A stretch of 64,000 nt of DNA from CAYFFV01 sp964342695 (GCA_964342695.1 CAYFFV010000012.1:1-64000); one strand, 5' to 3'; shown: positions 54,956 through 64,000, numbered from the stretch's first letter. Numbers and translations are program-made. The notes: a model not told the origin generated them from the letters alone.

Positions 54956-55990
54956 TTAGGACTCTAATTTCCAAAACGCTATTCCACCTGCCTGTTTCCC
55001 AACATTTACACTTCCCACCCGTTGGGCGTCATGAATCGTGTACGCTTCAACAACACCAGGGTCATCGCCCATACCTTCATTGGTAACAAAAGCATAGTGA
55101 CCATCCGGAGAGAGGACGACTCCGTGCGGAATCGTACCCGTGGTGGACACCCGATTACGCTCTCTCCCCGATGAAATATCCCAAAAACCAACCGCATCTC
55201 CTTCTTTATACGTGACGACCAAGGTCATCCCATCCGGGGTAACTGCAGCATTATATGGGCCTCCAGGCGCGTCAAACACCCTGCTGATCTGCCAATTCTT
55301 TAGATCCACTTCAAAAATTTTACTGACATTATTTCCAGTAACAAACACTGTTCCATTTCGAGTCGGGCGCGTCACCCATGATGGGCGAACATGTTCCCCG
55401 AGAAATAATCGCCGTAACACTTCAAACCCAAGAGCATCTGTCTCAACCAATTCAGAATCCATCACATTGACAGAATAAAAGGAAGTTTCATCTTGACTTA
55501 ATCTTCCTCCGTGCGGCCTGACGCCGCTGGAAACTCTTGCCACCTCTGTCATTGTGTTCGTTTCAATCACAGAAATATCCGTGGGCTCAAGTGGACCATG
55601 GAGATTAAAGTTCACCACGTATAGCAGCTGAGTAGATCCTGCCACATCAATGGTTGCAGGATACATTCCGACTTTTACATCACCTACCCAATCGTCACTT
55701 CCTGTCTTATATTTGTGCACCGAACCGTAGGGAAAACCATGCGCTAGAGAAACGTACCAATACTGGCCATCCGGAGAAATTTGAATTCCATGGGGCCCTT
55801 CAATCTCGGCAGGAAAACTTCCGACTTCTACAGTTTTGACAATTTCGAGTCCCCTTGAGCTATGTTTAACGACAGATACTTGGTCATCAGATTCTGCACA
55901 GACATATACATAATAGGTCTGACCAACGACCTGGACTTCCGAGAGACAGAAAATAAACACAAAAAATAAAGCGGCAGAATACCTTTTCAT
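54956..55990 (-). CDS. Exported YVTN-type beta-propeller protein
   Basis: 344 residues with a signal peptide (MKRYSAALFFVFIFCLSEVQVVGQ). Repeats contain YVYVCAESDDQVSVV, ISPDGQYWYVSLAHG, YVVNFNLHG, VTPDGMTLVVTYKEGDAVGFWD and SPDGHYAFVTNEG, each a blade of a seven-bladed YVTN propeller. These proteins are usually secreted or surface-bound binding scaffolds. It follows the LVIVD protein with a 3-base gap, so both act together. Confidence 0.87.
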   Translation of the reverse strand: MKRYSAALFFVFIFCLSEVQVVGQTYYVYVCAESDDQVSVVKHSSRGLEIVKTVEVGSFPAEIEGPHGIQISPDGQYWYVSLAHGFPYGSVHKYKTGSDDWVGDVKVGMYPATIDVAGSTQLLYVVNFNLHGPLEPTDISVIETNTMTEVARVSSGVRPHGGRLSQDETSFYSVNVMDSELVETDALGFEVLRRLFLGEHVRPSWVTRPTRNGTVFVTGNNVSKIFEVDLKNWQISRVFDAPGGPYNAAVTPDGMTLVVTYKEGDAVGFWDISSGRERNRVSTTGTIPHGVVLSPDGHYAFVTNEGMGDDPGVVEAYTIHDAQRVGSVNVGKQAGGIAFWKLES

Positions 55991-55993
55991 AAA

Positions 55994-58048
55994 CTATTGC
56001 GGTTCTCCAATCGTCTGACCTTGTTCTTCCTTGGGTCGGATTTTGACTGCCCATAAACCAGAATTCCAGTCAGTAAAGAAAACGTGTCCCTTAAAAGGTT
56101 GCGCTCCCCAAACAAATGGAGCATTTGCTATATATCCGTCAGGGTCGTACGGTATAAACCTTGCAATTTCTCGACCTTGTTTATAAAGATCCCCTAACAA
56201 TTCTCCTGAAACGTCGACGACTCTTAATCCTCCATTGTAGTAGCCAACATAAAGAGTTTCATCTTCGACCCACAAATTGTGTGAACCCGCCTCTGGAACT
56301 TGATAACGTGCAACTTCTCGGGGATTATCCCAGTCACTCCACTCAATCACATGAATCCAGCCTGCAGCCATTGTCGGAATCGTACCCTTACGATTGTTCA
56401 AACTTCCATACGGAAAAGCTTCGTCGCCAGCAAATAAATAAAATTTTCCAGTAGACGCACTTCTATAGGGAAAAGCAGCGTGATTCCAACCATTAGGATA
56501 CGAATATCGTCCTAATTCAACTGGACGCTCTGGTGTCCCACCCTTCCCTCCTCCTCCCACGTCAACAGCCACCACGCCATCCGCCCAATTCGAGGAAAAT
56601 GCGATACCGTCACTAACCCATACATCGTGGATACTGTGACCGGGTGTATCTAATTCGAAACGTCCCACTCGGATTGGGTTGGTCGGGTCCTCAATACTAA
56701 TAACGTCATAACGACGACTATCACTCAGCGCATAGACATGATCATCAGAAATAAAAACGTTGTGAACACCACCCGTCAGCTGATCCGTAAACTCTGACAA
56801 AATTGGCACACCCTCGGAAGGATTTCCTACCCCAAGAACGACAATACCGTTTTTTCGATCAGACGCTCCCTCCCGACTAATAACGGCAATCTCTCCATCT
56901 TCAGATACCTTTACGTCATTTACTGTGCGAGCGTCAACGTGAACCATTTGAATCTGTTCGATATCAGATGGATCACTCACATCCCAAATGTAAAGATCGC
57001 CGTTTGCGCCCCATGTGCCAGTAATCGCATAATCGCGACCATCAGTTCCTTCCCAAATCCATAAATCTGAACTGTGTGCTTCGCGCACCCTTCCACGTCC
57101 AATGACTTCAATATCCTGCCTAACATCACGGCTATTCACTCGAAGTTTTTGAATTGCCACATGATCACCTGCAGTCGCAACAACAGTAAATACTCCAGAT
57201 CGTTCCGCGACGAACCGTCCCTCCGGAGTAATCAGGGCCGCAGCACCCGCAGCAATAATTTCAGAATGGGTTTTACCCGATACAGTAAACCGAACGGGGA
57301 CATCATATATTCTCCTGCCTTGGCGATCTCGCGCAAGTGCAGTAAACGTGACAACATCTCCGGTTCTAACTTCATAGTCTGTCGCTTCAAGTGTGAGTGA
57401 ATCAATTGGGTTTTCTTCAACCGTAATAGTGACAGTATTAGTAAGAGATTCTGTACTCGCTGACAGTCTAACTGTCCCAGGACGAAACAAATTTATTGTC
57501 CCATAGCTGTCAATTGAAGCTATGTCATCATTGCTGCTATTAAAAAATACTTCTACGTCCTGTCGTTCAATCCCAGTTTCATCAACAAGAGAAATCTGAA
57601 GTTCTGGATTAGTCCCAACGTAAAACTTGGTAGGCAACATACTGAACCGAATACGCTCAATTGGTGGAAGCGGAACCGTAACAGAAACTTCTACTCGCGC
57701 AATAGAATTTGGTCTACGGCTGGTGTCCTCTGGATTAGCCGGAACAAGGACTACCAAGGTAAATTCACCAGGTCGGTATGCTTCAACCATTCCTGTCCTA
57801 GTCACAGAAACGCTACGTCGAGCAAGAGAGTAGAAGACAAGCTTTGCATCAGAATCAACTGTGCCATTTTGGCCCGTAACGACGGCTTCAAGCTGAAACG
57901 TCTCACCGACTTCAAGCGTTAATTCCCCAGGTTCTACGCTCAGGCTTATCCCGTTCTGCGCACTGCTCATGCGAGTTTGTGAATACATCAATATTCCTAC
58001 GACAAGCAGGCTACAAATGCACGGAATCTTGCGTCTAAGAAAGTTCAC
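55994..58048 (-). CDS. Exported LVIVD-repeat protein with Ig-like (Big_2) domains
   Basis: 684 residues starting with a GTG. Signal peptide (LLVVGILMYSQTRMSSAQ). Residues about 30-310 contain three Ig-like Big_2 or BIG-type domains (LSVEPGELTLEVGETFQLEA, FYVGTNPELQISLVDETG, YEVRTGDVVTFTALARD). The rest is a propeller made of LVIVD-like repeats, such as DLYIWDVSDPSDIEQI and YDVISIEDPTNPIRVG. The adjacent YVTN gene follows at once. Probably a surface adhesion or binding scaffold. Confidence 0.85.
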   Translation of the reverse strand: MNFLRRKIPCICSLLVVGILMYSQTRMSSAQNGISLSVEPGELTLEVGETFQLEAVVTGQNGTVDSDAKLVFYSLARRSVSVTRTGMVEAYRPGEFTLVVLVPANPEDTSRRPNSIARVEVSVTVPLPPIERIRFSMLPTKFYVGTNPELQISLVDETGIERQDVEVFFNSSNDDIASIDSYGTINLFRPGTVRLSASTESLTNTVTITVEENPIDSLTLEATDYEVRTGDVVTFTALARDRQGRRIYDVPVRFTVSGKTHSEIIAAGAAALITPEGRFVAERSGVFTVVATAGDHVAIQKLRVNSRDVRQDIEVIGRGRVREAHSSDLWIWEGTDGRDYAITGTWGANGDLYIWDVSDPSDIEQIQMVHVDARTVNDVKVSEDGEIAVISREGASDRKNGIVVLGVGNPSEGVPILSEFTDQLTGGVHNVFISDDHVYALSDSRRYDVISIEDPTNPIRVGRFELDTPGHSIHDVWVSDGIAFSSNWADGVVAVDVGGGGKGGTPERPVELGRYSYPNGWNHAAFPYRSASTGKFYLFAGDEAFPYGSLNNRKGTIPTMAAGWIHVIEWSDWDNPREVARYQVPEAGSHNLWVEDETLYVGYYNGGLRVVDVSGELLGDLYKQGREIARFIPYDPDGYIANAPFVWGAQPFKGHVFFTDWNSGLWAVKIRPKEEQGQTIGEPQ

Positions 58049-58204
58049 GGATAGGCACCCAGTTTATTATCGGTTCAAAATACTAAAAAATTTTTCTCGC
58101 ACACTAATTTATAATTTAAAAATAAATCTCAAAGGGCGAAAGTCAATTTTCCTCTAAGTTATTGGAAAATATGATTATACGTTGATTATTTCACTTATTT
58201 TCGC

Positions 58205-58233
58205 TTGACACAGCATTGGCTCGCTTCTAATAT
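58205..58233 (+). promoter_or_regulatory. recA promoter
   Basis: TTGACA at 58205-58210, a 17-base spacer and TAATAT at 58228-58233 form a near-consensus sigma-70 promoter. The start point would be about 58240, leaving about 90 bases before the recA ATG at 58330. I see no LexA-like box. Confidence 0.8.
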
Positions 58234-58329
58234 TCTAATCTACATATGTTGCAAAATCGCGCAAGTAAGAGAAATAACAAAACTAACAACCCATCCAAGA
58301 AACTAAGCTCCAAACATTCGGACTTTTCT

Positions 58330-59361
58330 ATGCCCACAGAATCTGACCGCACCAAAGCCGTTGACATTGCCGTCGGCCAAATCGAGAAACAATTCGGTAA
58401 AGGCTCTATTATGAGACTTGGCCAAAAGGGTGGGGTTTCATCCGTTCCAAAAATTTCCACAGGCTGCATCAGTATTGACTATGCATTGGGTATTGGCGGT
58501 GTACCGCGTGGACGCGTTGTAGAGATTTATGGGCCGGAAGCCTCCGGTAAAACAACCTTGGCTCTGCAGGTAGCAGCCCAAGCCCAAGCAAACGGCGGAA
58601 ATGCAGCATTCGTTGATGCCGAACACGCGCTCGACCCAGCATACGCAACAAAACTCGGCGTAGACCTTGAAAATCTTCTTGTCTCCCAACCAGATCATGG
58701 CGAACAAGCGCTTGAGATCGTTGAGGTTCTCGTTCGGTCTGGCGGAATTGACGTTGTAGTAGTCGACTCGGTAGCAGCATTAGTGCCTCGATCTGAAATC
58801 GAGGGTGAGATGGGTGATGCCCAAGTCGGTTTACAGGCCCGGCTAATGTCTCAAGCCCTCAGGAAACTTACTGGTATTGTAGCCAAATCCAGCACTTGTC
58901 TTATTTTTATTAATCAATTGCGTGAAAAAATTGGAGTGATGTTTGGAAATCCTGAAACTACCACAGGTGGGCGCGCATTAAAATTTTATTCATCTATTCG
59001 TATTGATATCAGACGCATCGGTGCCATTAAAGATACAGACCGTGTCGTTGGTGGGCGCACACGAGTGAAAGTTGTCAAAAACAAACTGGCCCCCCCATTT
59101 CGCGAGGCTGAATTCGATGTCATGTACGGCGAAGGAATCTCAAAAGAAGGCGACTTACTCGACCTCGCGGTTGAGAAAAACATTATTGAGAAAAGTGGAA
59201 CATGGTTTTCATATGGAAACGACCGTCTCGGACAAGGTCGTGAAAATGTGAAGCGCTTGCTTAAAGATAAACCAGACCTTTTTGCCAGCATTGAAAACCA
59301 AGTAAGGGTTGAACTTGGACTTAGCTCTGCGAAAAAAGATACGGAAGAGACACAGTCTTAA
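58330..59361 (+). CDS. recA: Recombinase RecA
   Basis: 343 residues from the ATG at 58330. The P-loop GPEASGKTT is at 68-76, IVEVLVRSGGIDVVVVDSVAALVPRSEIEG and MSQALRKLTG are textbook RecA, and the L2 region FGNPETTTGGRAL is intact. The frame is open to an ATG at 58246, six bases after the predicted start point, which would add a Lys/Asn/Ser-rich 28-residue leader. I prefer 58330 because the family starts there, though its ribosome site is weak. Downstream, ftsB is convergent. Confidence 0.96.
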   Translation: MPTESDRTKAVDIAVGQIEKQFGKGSIMRLGQKGGVSSVPKISTGCISIDYALGIGGVPRGRVVEIYGPEASGKTTLALQVAAQAQANGGNAAFVDAEHALDPAYATKLGVDLENLLVSQPDHGEQALEIVEVLVRSGGIDVVVVDSVAALVPRSEIEGEMGDAQVGLQARLMSQALRKLTGIVAKSSTCLIFINQLREKIGVMFGNPETTTGGRALKFYSSIRIDIRRIGAIKDTDRVVGGRTRVKVVKNKLAPPFREAEFDVMYGEGISKEGDLLDLAVEKNIIEKSGTWFSYGNDRLGQGRENVKRLLKDKPDLFASIENQVRVELGLSSAKKDTEETQS

Positions 59362-59448
59362 AAACTCATCAGCCCAACCAGAAATTCAACTATAAAAAAA
59401 ACCAGCATGAGCCGAATTTTGCAGAACAGAACATATTAAAAATCTCAA

Positions 59449-59775
59449 TCAATATTTAGACGTATTTTTAATAATAAACAGTTTTTCACCGGGTTGAATC
59501 AATCCCAACTCTTCTCTTGCTAGTTTTTCAATTGTGTTTTTCTCTTCGCGTAACTGCCGCATATCCTCTCGCAGCCATTCGTTCTCTTCCCGCAACTGAA
59601 CAATAATTTTTTCGAGTGCCTCTGATTTGTCTGTCGCCCGAACCATCGCGACCAAGCCTCGCTCTCCAACAAGTGCATTACCAACCAATACCACTGCGAC
59701 AAGCATAACGAGAAATCTTACTGGCTGTTGCCTAGAAGCTGCCAGGGGCAAGGATCTAGAAAGTTTTGATTTCAT
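59449..59775 (-). CDS. ftsB: FtsB/DivIC-family septum formation initiator
   Basis: 108 residues: a basic cytoplasmic start, a single membrane segment (PVRFLVMLVAVVLVGNAL), then a heptad coiled coil (SEALEKIIVQLREENEWLREDMRQLREEKNTIEKLAREELGLI) ending in the FtsB tail GLIQPGEKLF. Part of the FtsQLB divisome complex. Family resemblance is by layout and the ELGLIQPGE tail. Confidence 0.83.
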   Translation of the reverse strand: MKSKLSRSLPLAASRQQPVRFLVMLVAVVLVGNALVGERGLVAMVRATDKSEALEKIIVQLREENEWLREDMRQLREEKNTIEKLAREELGLIQPGEKLFIIKNTSKY

Positions 59776-59824
59776 AATGACGCTATAAGGTTAACCAATA
59801 TTAAGAAGAGAAGAAAACAAAATT

Positions 59825-61405
59825 TTACGAAAGAACTGCTTTCAAATCAGTCGAACTTTCCAAGACGACCCAACAAGTAAAGTGAGACAGAAGATTGACC
59901 TGTACAGGCGTTAAACGTATAAGAGCACCAGGGTTCTGTCCTCGCGTTTTGTAATGCGGAAAGTATTGCACAGGCCCTGATGGAACTGCCTGTCGGCCCG
60001 CTCCAACTATAGCTCGAACGTCTGACGACAATTCATTAACCCACGCTGAAACACTATCGTTATAAACCCAGCAAACTTGAGCAGTCCAGCCTCCACTGAC
60101 ACCCCACCACTGATTGTGAACCACCCGATGTCGGCGCCGCGAGACTAACGGACACCCTGCTCTCTTTGCATCTTGAAAATCGTGAATCAGTGGTTCAAAG
60201 TCTTCTTGAAGAAACACATGGTTTTGTGAAAACCTTGAGTCACCCAAACCGAATAACGGTGCTAAAAATGGATCGACGTGACGTTGTTTGTCATTATCTT
60301 CTTCGAACCAAATCTCAGAAAATTTGTCTAGCGACAGGGGCCACATAGTATTGATAAACACAACAATGGATACTATTTTTCGCCTAAGAACTGGAATTAC
60401 ACCATAGTTTTCGATATCTCCGCCATCACTGAGTCTTACTGTTGAAGCAACCTCATTTGACTCGCCACTAACTGGCCAATAGGTCAAACTCGGATAATGA
60501 CTCGAATCTCGTTCTTTCGCACTGAATGCACTACTTGCACCTGTTACATCAGCTAAAGTTAAAACACGTTCAGGACAAGAAACCTTGACAACACCGCGTT
60601 CTCCTGGCCTCATAGATGGCGCAGCGGAGCCAATTCCAAAATTTTCTACAAATCCACCACCTACTCGACTTGGGACACTTTTCTGATTAGAAAACGTCAG
60701 CATCTCTGGACTTCCAGAGGCCAAGGGTGAGAACTCAAAACCTACTCGATGCACAGAACCATTTTCAGTGTCTGATGACTCCTCCATATTCAAGGTGGCA
60801 TGTACAAGTAAATACGGACGCGTACGATCTTGAGAAACACAATGAATCAATCGTTTCTCTAACCAAGGATTTCTTTGATAAAAGTCGTGCTCGCTCAGAC
60901 GGTTCCAAGTAAAACCAACCCGGAGATGTTCGTCGAACAATCCGTAGGGCTTGAGAAAAGTTTTACCCACAGCATGTGTCCAGACTTCATTCTCAGGAAT
61001 ACGTGAATCAATATGTGCGGCCTGTAAGACGCGGAAAAAATCTTGAGTTGGTGGAAGAGCGAAAGTGCCAACTTGCCTGCCTGACAAGTACTCAAGGGTC
61101 AGCAACCGAGGTTTCAACTGATTCCCTAATAAGTCTTGATCCTCTAAACCGTTATTTTTTTGGTAATAGGTATAGGGAACTGTTAGCCAAGCTGAGCCTG
61201 AAACCGAAGAAATATAATCAACCTTGGAAATTAGGCCCAGTTCCGTCAATCCACGCAATTGTCCTAATGCAGCAACATAGGCACGAGTGCTCCCACCAGA
61301 AAAACAAATAGCCGTTCGAGGCTTGGTTTCAAAGTACTCTAATTCTGGGTAGCCACAGGTCTTGTCCCCCGTCTGCCAGGTTCTAAGACAGATATCAGGA
61401 ACCAT
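59825..61405 (-). CDS. Cytosolic phospholipase A2-like (patatin-superfamily) lipase
   Basis: 526 residues. FSGGSTRAYVAALGQL (residues 35-50) supplies the oxyanion-hole Gly-rich strand, SSVSGSAW (67-73) the nucleophile Ser69 in the cPLA2 form (compare GLSGSTW), and LSDGGDIENYGVIPVLRRK (from 325) the catalytic Asp327. This is the cPLA2/PLA2-group IVA and patatin fold. No signal peptide or membrane segment is seen. It is on the same strand and 9 bases after the second M16 gene. The substrate may be a membrane phospholipid; that is inference from the fold. Confidence 0.72.
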   Translation of the reverse strand: MVPDICLRTWQTGDKTCGYPELEYFETKPRTAICFSGGSTRAYVAALGQLRGLTELGLISKVDYISSVSGSAWLTVPYTYYQKNNGLEDQDLLGNQLKPRLLTLEYLSGRQVGTFALPPTQDFFRVLQAAHIDSRIPENEVWTHAVGKTFLKPYGLFDEHLRVGFTWNRLSEHDFYQRNPWLEKRLIHCVSQDRTRPYLLVHATLNMEESSDTENGSVHRVGFEFSPLASGSPEMLTFSNQKSVPSRVGGGFVENFGIGSAAPSMRPGERGVVKVSCPERVLTLADVTGASSAFSAKERDSSHYPSLTYWPVSGESNEVASTVRLSDGGDIENYGVIPVLRRKIVSIVVFINTMWPLSLDKFSEIWFEEDNDKQRHVDPFLAPLFGLGDSRFSQNHVFLQEDFEPLIHDFQDAKRAGCPLVSRRRHRVVHNQWWGVSGGWTAQVCWVYNDSVSAWVNELSSDVRAIVGAGRQAVPSGPVQYFPHYKTRGQNPGALIRLTPVQVNLLSHFTCWVVLESSTDLKAVLS

Positions 61406-61414
61406 ACGAGTAAT

Positions 61415-62899
61415 TTACTCCGGGTAAATCATTGTAAACGGATCTGGCAGTGGAATTTGTGAAAGAGAAGTCCCCGCGATTCCATCAAGAGAATATTGAG
61501 GGTAGTCTGGGTCTCCTTCGGTAATCGTGTCTAAATCTCCCACAATAAGAATTGCCAGATCCTCAGGACGAAGATATCGCTTCGCGACACGGAGCACATC
61601 TTCCGGTGTAACAGCACTTATTTTCGCCCTATAGTTCATGAGATACTCCGGATCTCTTCCGGTATATGCGTCTGTAGCAAACAGATTGGCAGTCGATACG
61701 GCGCTGGAAAAATTACGCGTGAAAGTTTCGACAAATGACGCCACAGAATTTGAAAGCTCTTCTTCAGAAACTAACTCTGATCTTATCTTTTCTATCTCTT
61801 CCAGGACGATGGATGCGGCGCGAGCTACCGTTTGACTTCTTGACTGAAATGCAACTCTGAAGATCCCATCATAATATGTTCCCATCCCGTATCTTGACCC
61901 TACACTGTAGGCCAACCCCTCATCCGATCTGATACGAGTCATTAAACGCGAGCTAAATCCTCCACCTCCAAGGATGTCATTCATAATGATCAAAGGATAG
62001 CGATCAGGATTGTCACGCGTCGTTCCTAAATGACCAATTGACACACGCCCCTGATTAACCTCAGCTTTGTCCACACCAAAAAGACCTCTTCGAATTTCAG
62101 AGGACGGTTTCGGCACATCTGCCACAGAACTCTTAGACGTTCTCCACCCTGACAACTCTTTGTTCAACATCTCGACTATCTGATCTGTATCAACATCCCC
62201 TGCTATGGCAAAAACAAAGTTTCCGGGATAAAAGTACCGTTGGTGAAAACCAATCAAATCATCGCGTTCAATTGATTCAATTGAACCTCTAGTGGTGAGC
62301 AGAGTAGAAAAATGCTCGTCGCCTCTCATCAAACGGTTCCATTCACGACTTTCTATACTGCGTGTGCTGTCGTTCCGACGCTCCATGGATTGGATCATCT
62401 GACTTTTAGCCAAATCAAGTCTTGATTCTTCGAAACGAGGTCTAGCGAGCATATCAAAGAACAGTGAAAGAGCAACATCGAGATCTTTCGTGAGACAGTT
62501 GACCGACGCCTGCCCTGATGTTCCCCCTATAGAGCTACTAATTTGAGCAGCGAGAAACGCTACTTCTTCATCAAAGTCCGCCGCAGATAATTCTAGGGTG
62601 CCACCCGCTCGCATCTGTGCTCCTGTCAAAGATGCCAATCCACGCTGTTCAACAGGATCAAGATACGAGCCAGTCCTTACAAAAACAGACACATTAACCA
62701 AAGGCAACGCGTGATCTTCGACTATAAACGCTAAGTCACCGCTGTCGAGTGTATGGCGATGATCATCTGCTATCGGTGGATCAAATTCTAACGAATCAAA
62801 TCGCAGCTCTCGCGGATGCTCAGGAATTGATCTACTCTGGCCGTAAAGACTTCCCGAGAAAATTAATACCATAACAACACTTGCGGTAAATCTCTTCAT
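61415..62899 (-). CDS. M16 peptidase family, non-catalytic subunit
   Basis: 494 residues with a signal peptide (FTASVVMVLIFSGSLYG). It has the two-domain M16 layout, including LPLVNVSVFVRTGSYLDPVEQRGL, then LLGGGGFSSRL-like and GLAYSVGSRY, but the zinc motif HxxEH is replaced (GLASLTGAQMRAGG), so it cannot bind zinc in the usual way. It should pair with the active partner encoded upstream, as in M16B dimers. The ATG at 62899 overlaps the upstream stop as ATGA. Confidence 0.9.
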   Translation of the reverse strand: MKRFTASVVMVLIFSGSLYGQSRSIPEHPRELRFDSLEFDPPIADDHRHTLDSGDLAFIVEDHALPLVNVSVFVRTGSYLDPVEQRGLASLTGAQMRAGGTLELSAADFDEEVAFLAAQISSSIGGTSGQASVNCLTKDLDVALSLFFDMLARPRFEESRLDLAKSQMIQSMERRNDSTRSIESREWNRLMRGDEHFSTLLTTRGSIESIERDDLIGFHQRYFYPGNFVFAIAGDVDTDQIVEMLNKELSGWRTSKSSVADVPKPSSEIRRGLFGVDKAEVNQGRVSIGHLGTTRDNPDRYPLIIMNDILGGGGFSSRLMTRIRSDEGLAYSVGSRYGMGTYYDGIFRVAFQSRSQTVARAASIVLEEIEKIRSELVSEEELSNSVASFVETFTRNFSSAVSTANLFATDAYTGRDPEYLMNYRAKISAVTPEDVLRVAKRYLRPEDLAILIVGDLDTITEGDPDYPQYSLDGIAGTSLSQIPLPDPFTMIYPE

Positions 62900-64000
62900 T
62901 GAACACCTTCCGCATTAGAATTCTGTGAATCATCACGGTAATACACAGCAACAGCTCTGTTTTCTGGGATAAAATACTTTTCAGAAACTCGCATAATATC
63001 CTGAGCCGTCACAGAATCATATAGTTTTGGATCGCTATTAATCGTCTCCCAACCGCGATAAGTCTCACGAATTAAAAGTTGCATCATTAACTGATAATTT
63101 CCATTAAGATCACGGAAATTACTTGCTGCATTTTGATTCTTGACCTTTTGAAGTTCACGATCACCAACAGGTTCGGTCTTTAATCGTTCTAACTCCACGT
63201 AAAGCGCTTCTTCAACGTCTTCTGGCGTGTGCCCATCTTTCGCAACCCCACTTAATTCAAACATGCCCTCATATTTAAATCCTGCTTGTCCTCCTGACGC
63301 ACTGGTAGCCACCTGCTGATCCTCAACAAGAGATTTATATAGCCTTCCCGTTCGACCATTCAAGATTTGACCCAAAACAACCAGAGAAGGCTCGTCGACG
63401 TGCCCATCAGGCACTGTGTGATAACGAACAGAAACCTGCGGATTTGTTTCCGCGTACGCCACCATTCTTTTCTCGGCTAGTTGGGGCATTTCACGGGTCC
63501 GTGGGGCAACTACGGACGATTTTCCTTCAGACAAACGCCCAAAGTATCTTTCCGCAAACTGTATAGCTTGATCGACATCAAAATCACCCACTAAAGCTGC
63601 TGCCAGATTGTTTGGAGCGTAATAAACATCAAAGAAACCCATCGCCTCTTCACGCGTAATACCCTGGAGATCAGATGGCCATCCTACAACCGGCCAACTA
63701 TATGGTGAAGACTGCCAAAACATTGAGTCAAACTGCTCTTGAAATTTACCGGTCGGTGTACTGTCAGTACGTAACCTTCTCTCTTCGTGAACAACGTCAC
63801 GTTCACTGTAGAACTCACGAAAAACTGGGTTGACCAGCCTATCAGATTCCATCCAGAACCATAGTTCCAGTTTATTGGCGGGCAGGTTAATAAAATAAAT
63901 TGTAAAGTCGTAACTGGTTCCAGCGTTCATTCCGGATCCGCCCTGCCCAGTATAGGTTCGACTAAAATCCTCTTTGATAATTAATTCTTCCTGACGAGTC
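62896..64000 (-). CDS. M16 peptidase family protein, 5' end outside window
   Basis: At least 368 codons, read from the right edge to the stop at 62896. Residues seen include TYTGQGGSGMNAGTSYDFTIYF, the post-HxxEH part of the family, FYSERDVVHEERRLR, AALVGDFDVDQAIQFAERYFG, and a C-terminal half with YHTVPDGHVDEPSLVVLG and the GGQAGFKYEGMFELS stretch. The zinc-binding HxxEH would lie before the right edge, so activity cannot be read, but by pairing with the HxxEH-less partner downstream this should be the catalytic subunit. A probable envelope peptidase. Confidence 0.87.
   Translation of the reverse strand, partial: TRQEELIIKEDFSRTYTGQGGSGMNAGTSYDFTIYFINLPANKLELWFWMESDRLVNPVFREFYSERDVVHEERRLRTDSTPTGKFQEQFDSMFWQSSPYSWPVVGWPSDLQGITREEAMGFFDVYYAPNNLAAALVGDFDVDQAIQFAERYFGRLSEGKSSVVAPRTREMPQLAEKRMVAYAETNPQVSVRYHTVPDGHVDEPSLVVLGQILNGRTGRLYKSLVEDQQVATSASGGQAGFKYEGMFELSGVAKDGHTPEDVEEALYVELERLKTEPVGDRELQKVKNQNAASNFRDLNGNYQLMMQLLIRETYRGWETINSDPKLYDSVTAQDIMRVSEKYFIPENRAVAVYYRDDSQNSNAEGVQ

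Noticed and set aside
1..64000. tRNA, rRNA, CRISPR repeats, transposases or integrases
   Set aside because: I looked in the gaps and found no such sequences; all gaps are short.

Overview
The window is a dense stretch of bacterial chromosome with about 58 protein genes, no tRNA or rRNA gene, no CRISPR array and no insertion sequence that I can see. No gap between genes exceeds about 250 bases. The cell envelope is clearly Gram-negative (several signal-peptide beta-barrel proteins, lipoboxes, a System I cytochrome c maturation operon). The mix of families (CcmF fused to a CcmH-like domain, LVIVD and YVTN propeller proteins, small outer-membrane barrels, a distinctive C-terminal module on a secreted lipoprotein) fits an Acidobacteriota genome, possibly Vicinamibacteria. 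That placement is inference from gene content only.

Left part (1-10.2 kb, all minus strand): housekeeping genes in tight order. In transcription order these are ttcA, dtd, a CPBP protease, a barrel protein, dapF, larC, metG, tatD, a polyprenyl diphosphate synthase and ligA, whose 3' end lies off the window.

Middle (10.2-41.5 kb): a large envelope-glycan island on both strands. It has three GT4 and one GT2 glycosyltransferase, two large multi-spanning proteins of the GT-C (GT39/83) type, an NAD-dependent epimerase, a DegT aminotransferase, an asparagine synthase, two SAM methyltransferases, a radical SAM protein, an LPG-synthase-type membrane protein, a GlpD-like flavoenzyme, an acylation module (MBOAT/AlgI plus two AlgJ/AlgX-like proteins), two SGNH hydrolases, a left-handed beta-helix acyltransferase, lipoproteins and a pair of paralogous outer-membrane proteins. 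Together they look like a pathway that builds and O-acylates a surface glycan or glycolipid. No initiating phosphoglycosyltransferase, Wzx/Wzy or export channel is present, so the pathway must be completed elsewhere.

Right part (41.5-64 kb): a barrel protein, suhB, aroA-aroK, then a nine-gene cytochrome c maturation operon on the minus strand (ccmE, ccmF-H fusion, two uncharacterised genes, ccmA, ccmB, ccmC, a ccmD-family gene and a 54-codon membrane protein). It is followed by maf, a DUF721 gene with a thiolase, a propeller-protein pair, recA with a near-consensus promoter, ftsB, and an operon of two M16 peptidase-family proteins with a cPLA2-like lipase; the first M16 gene runs off the right edge.

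The best candidates for new biology are the Ccm variant (Cys-type CcmE, CcmF-CcmH fusion and two unassigned genes), the acylation-rich glycan island with a duplicated AlgJ-like component, and the bacterial cPLA2-like protein.
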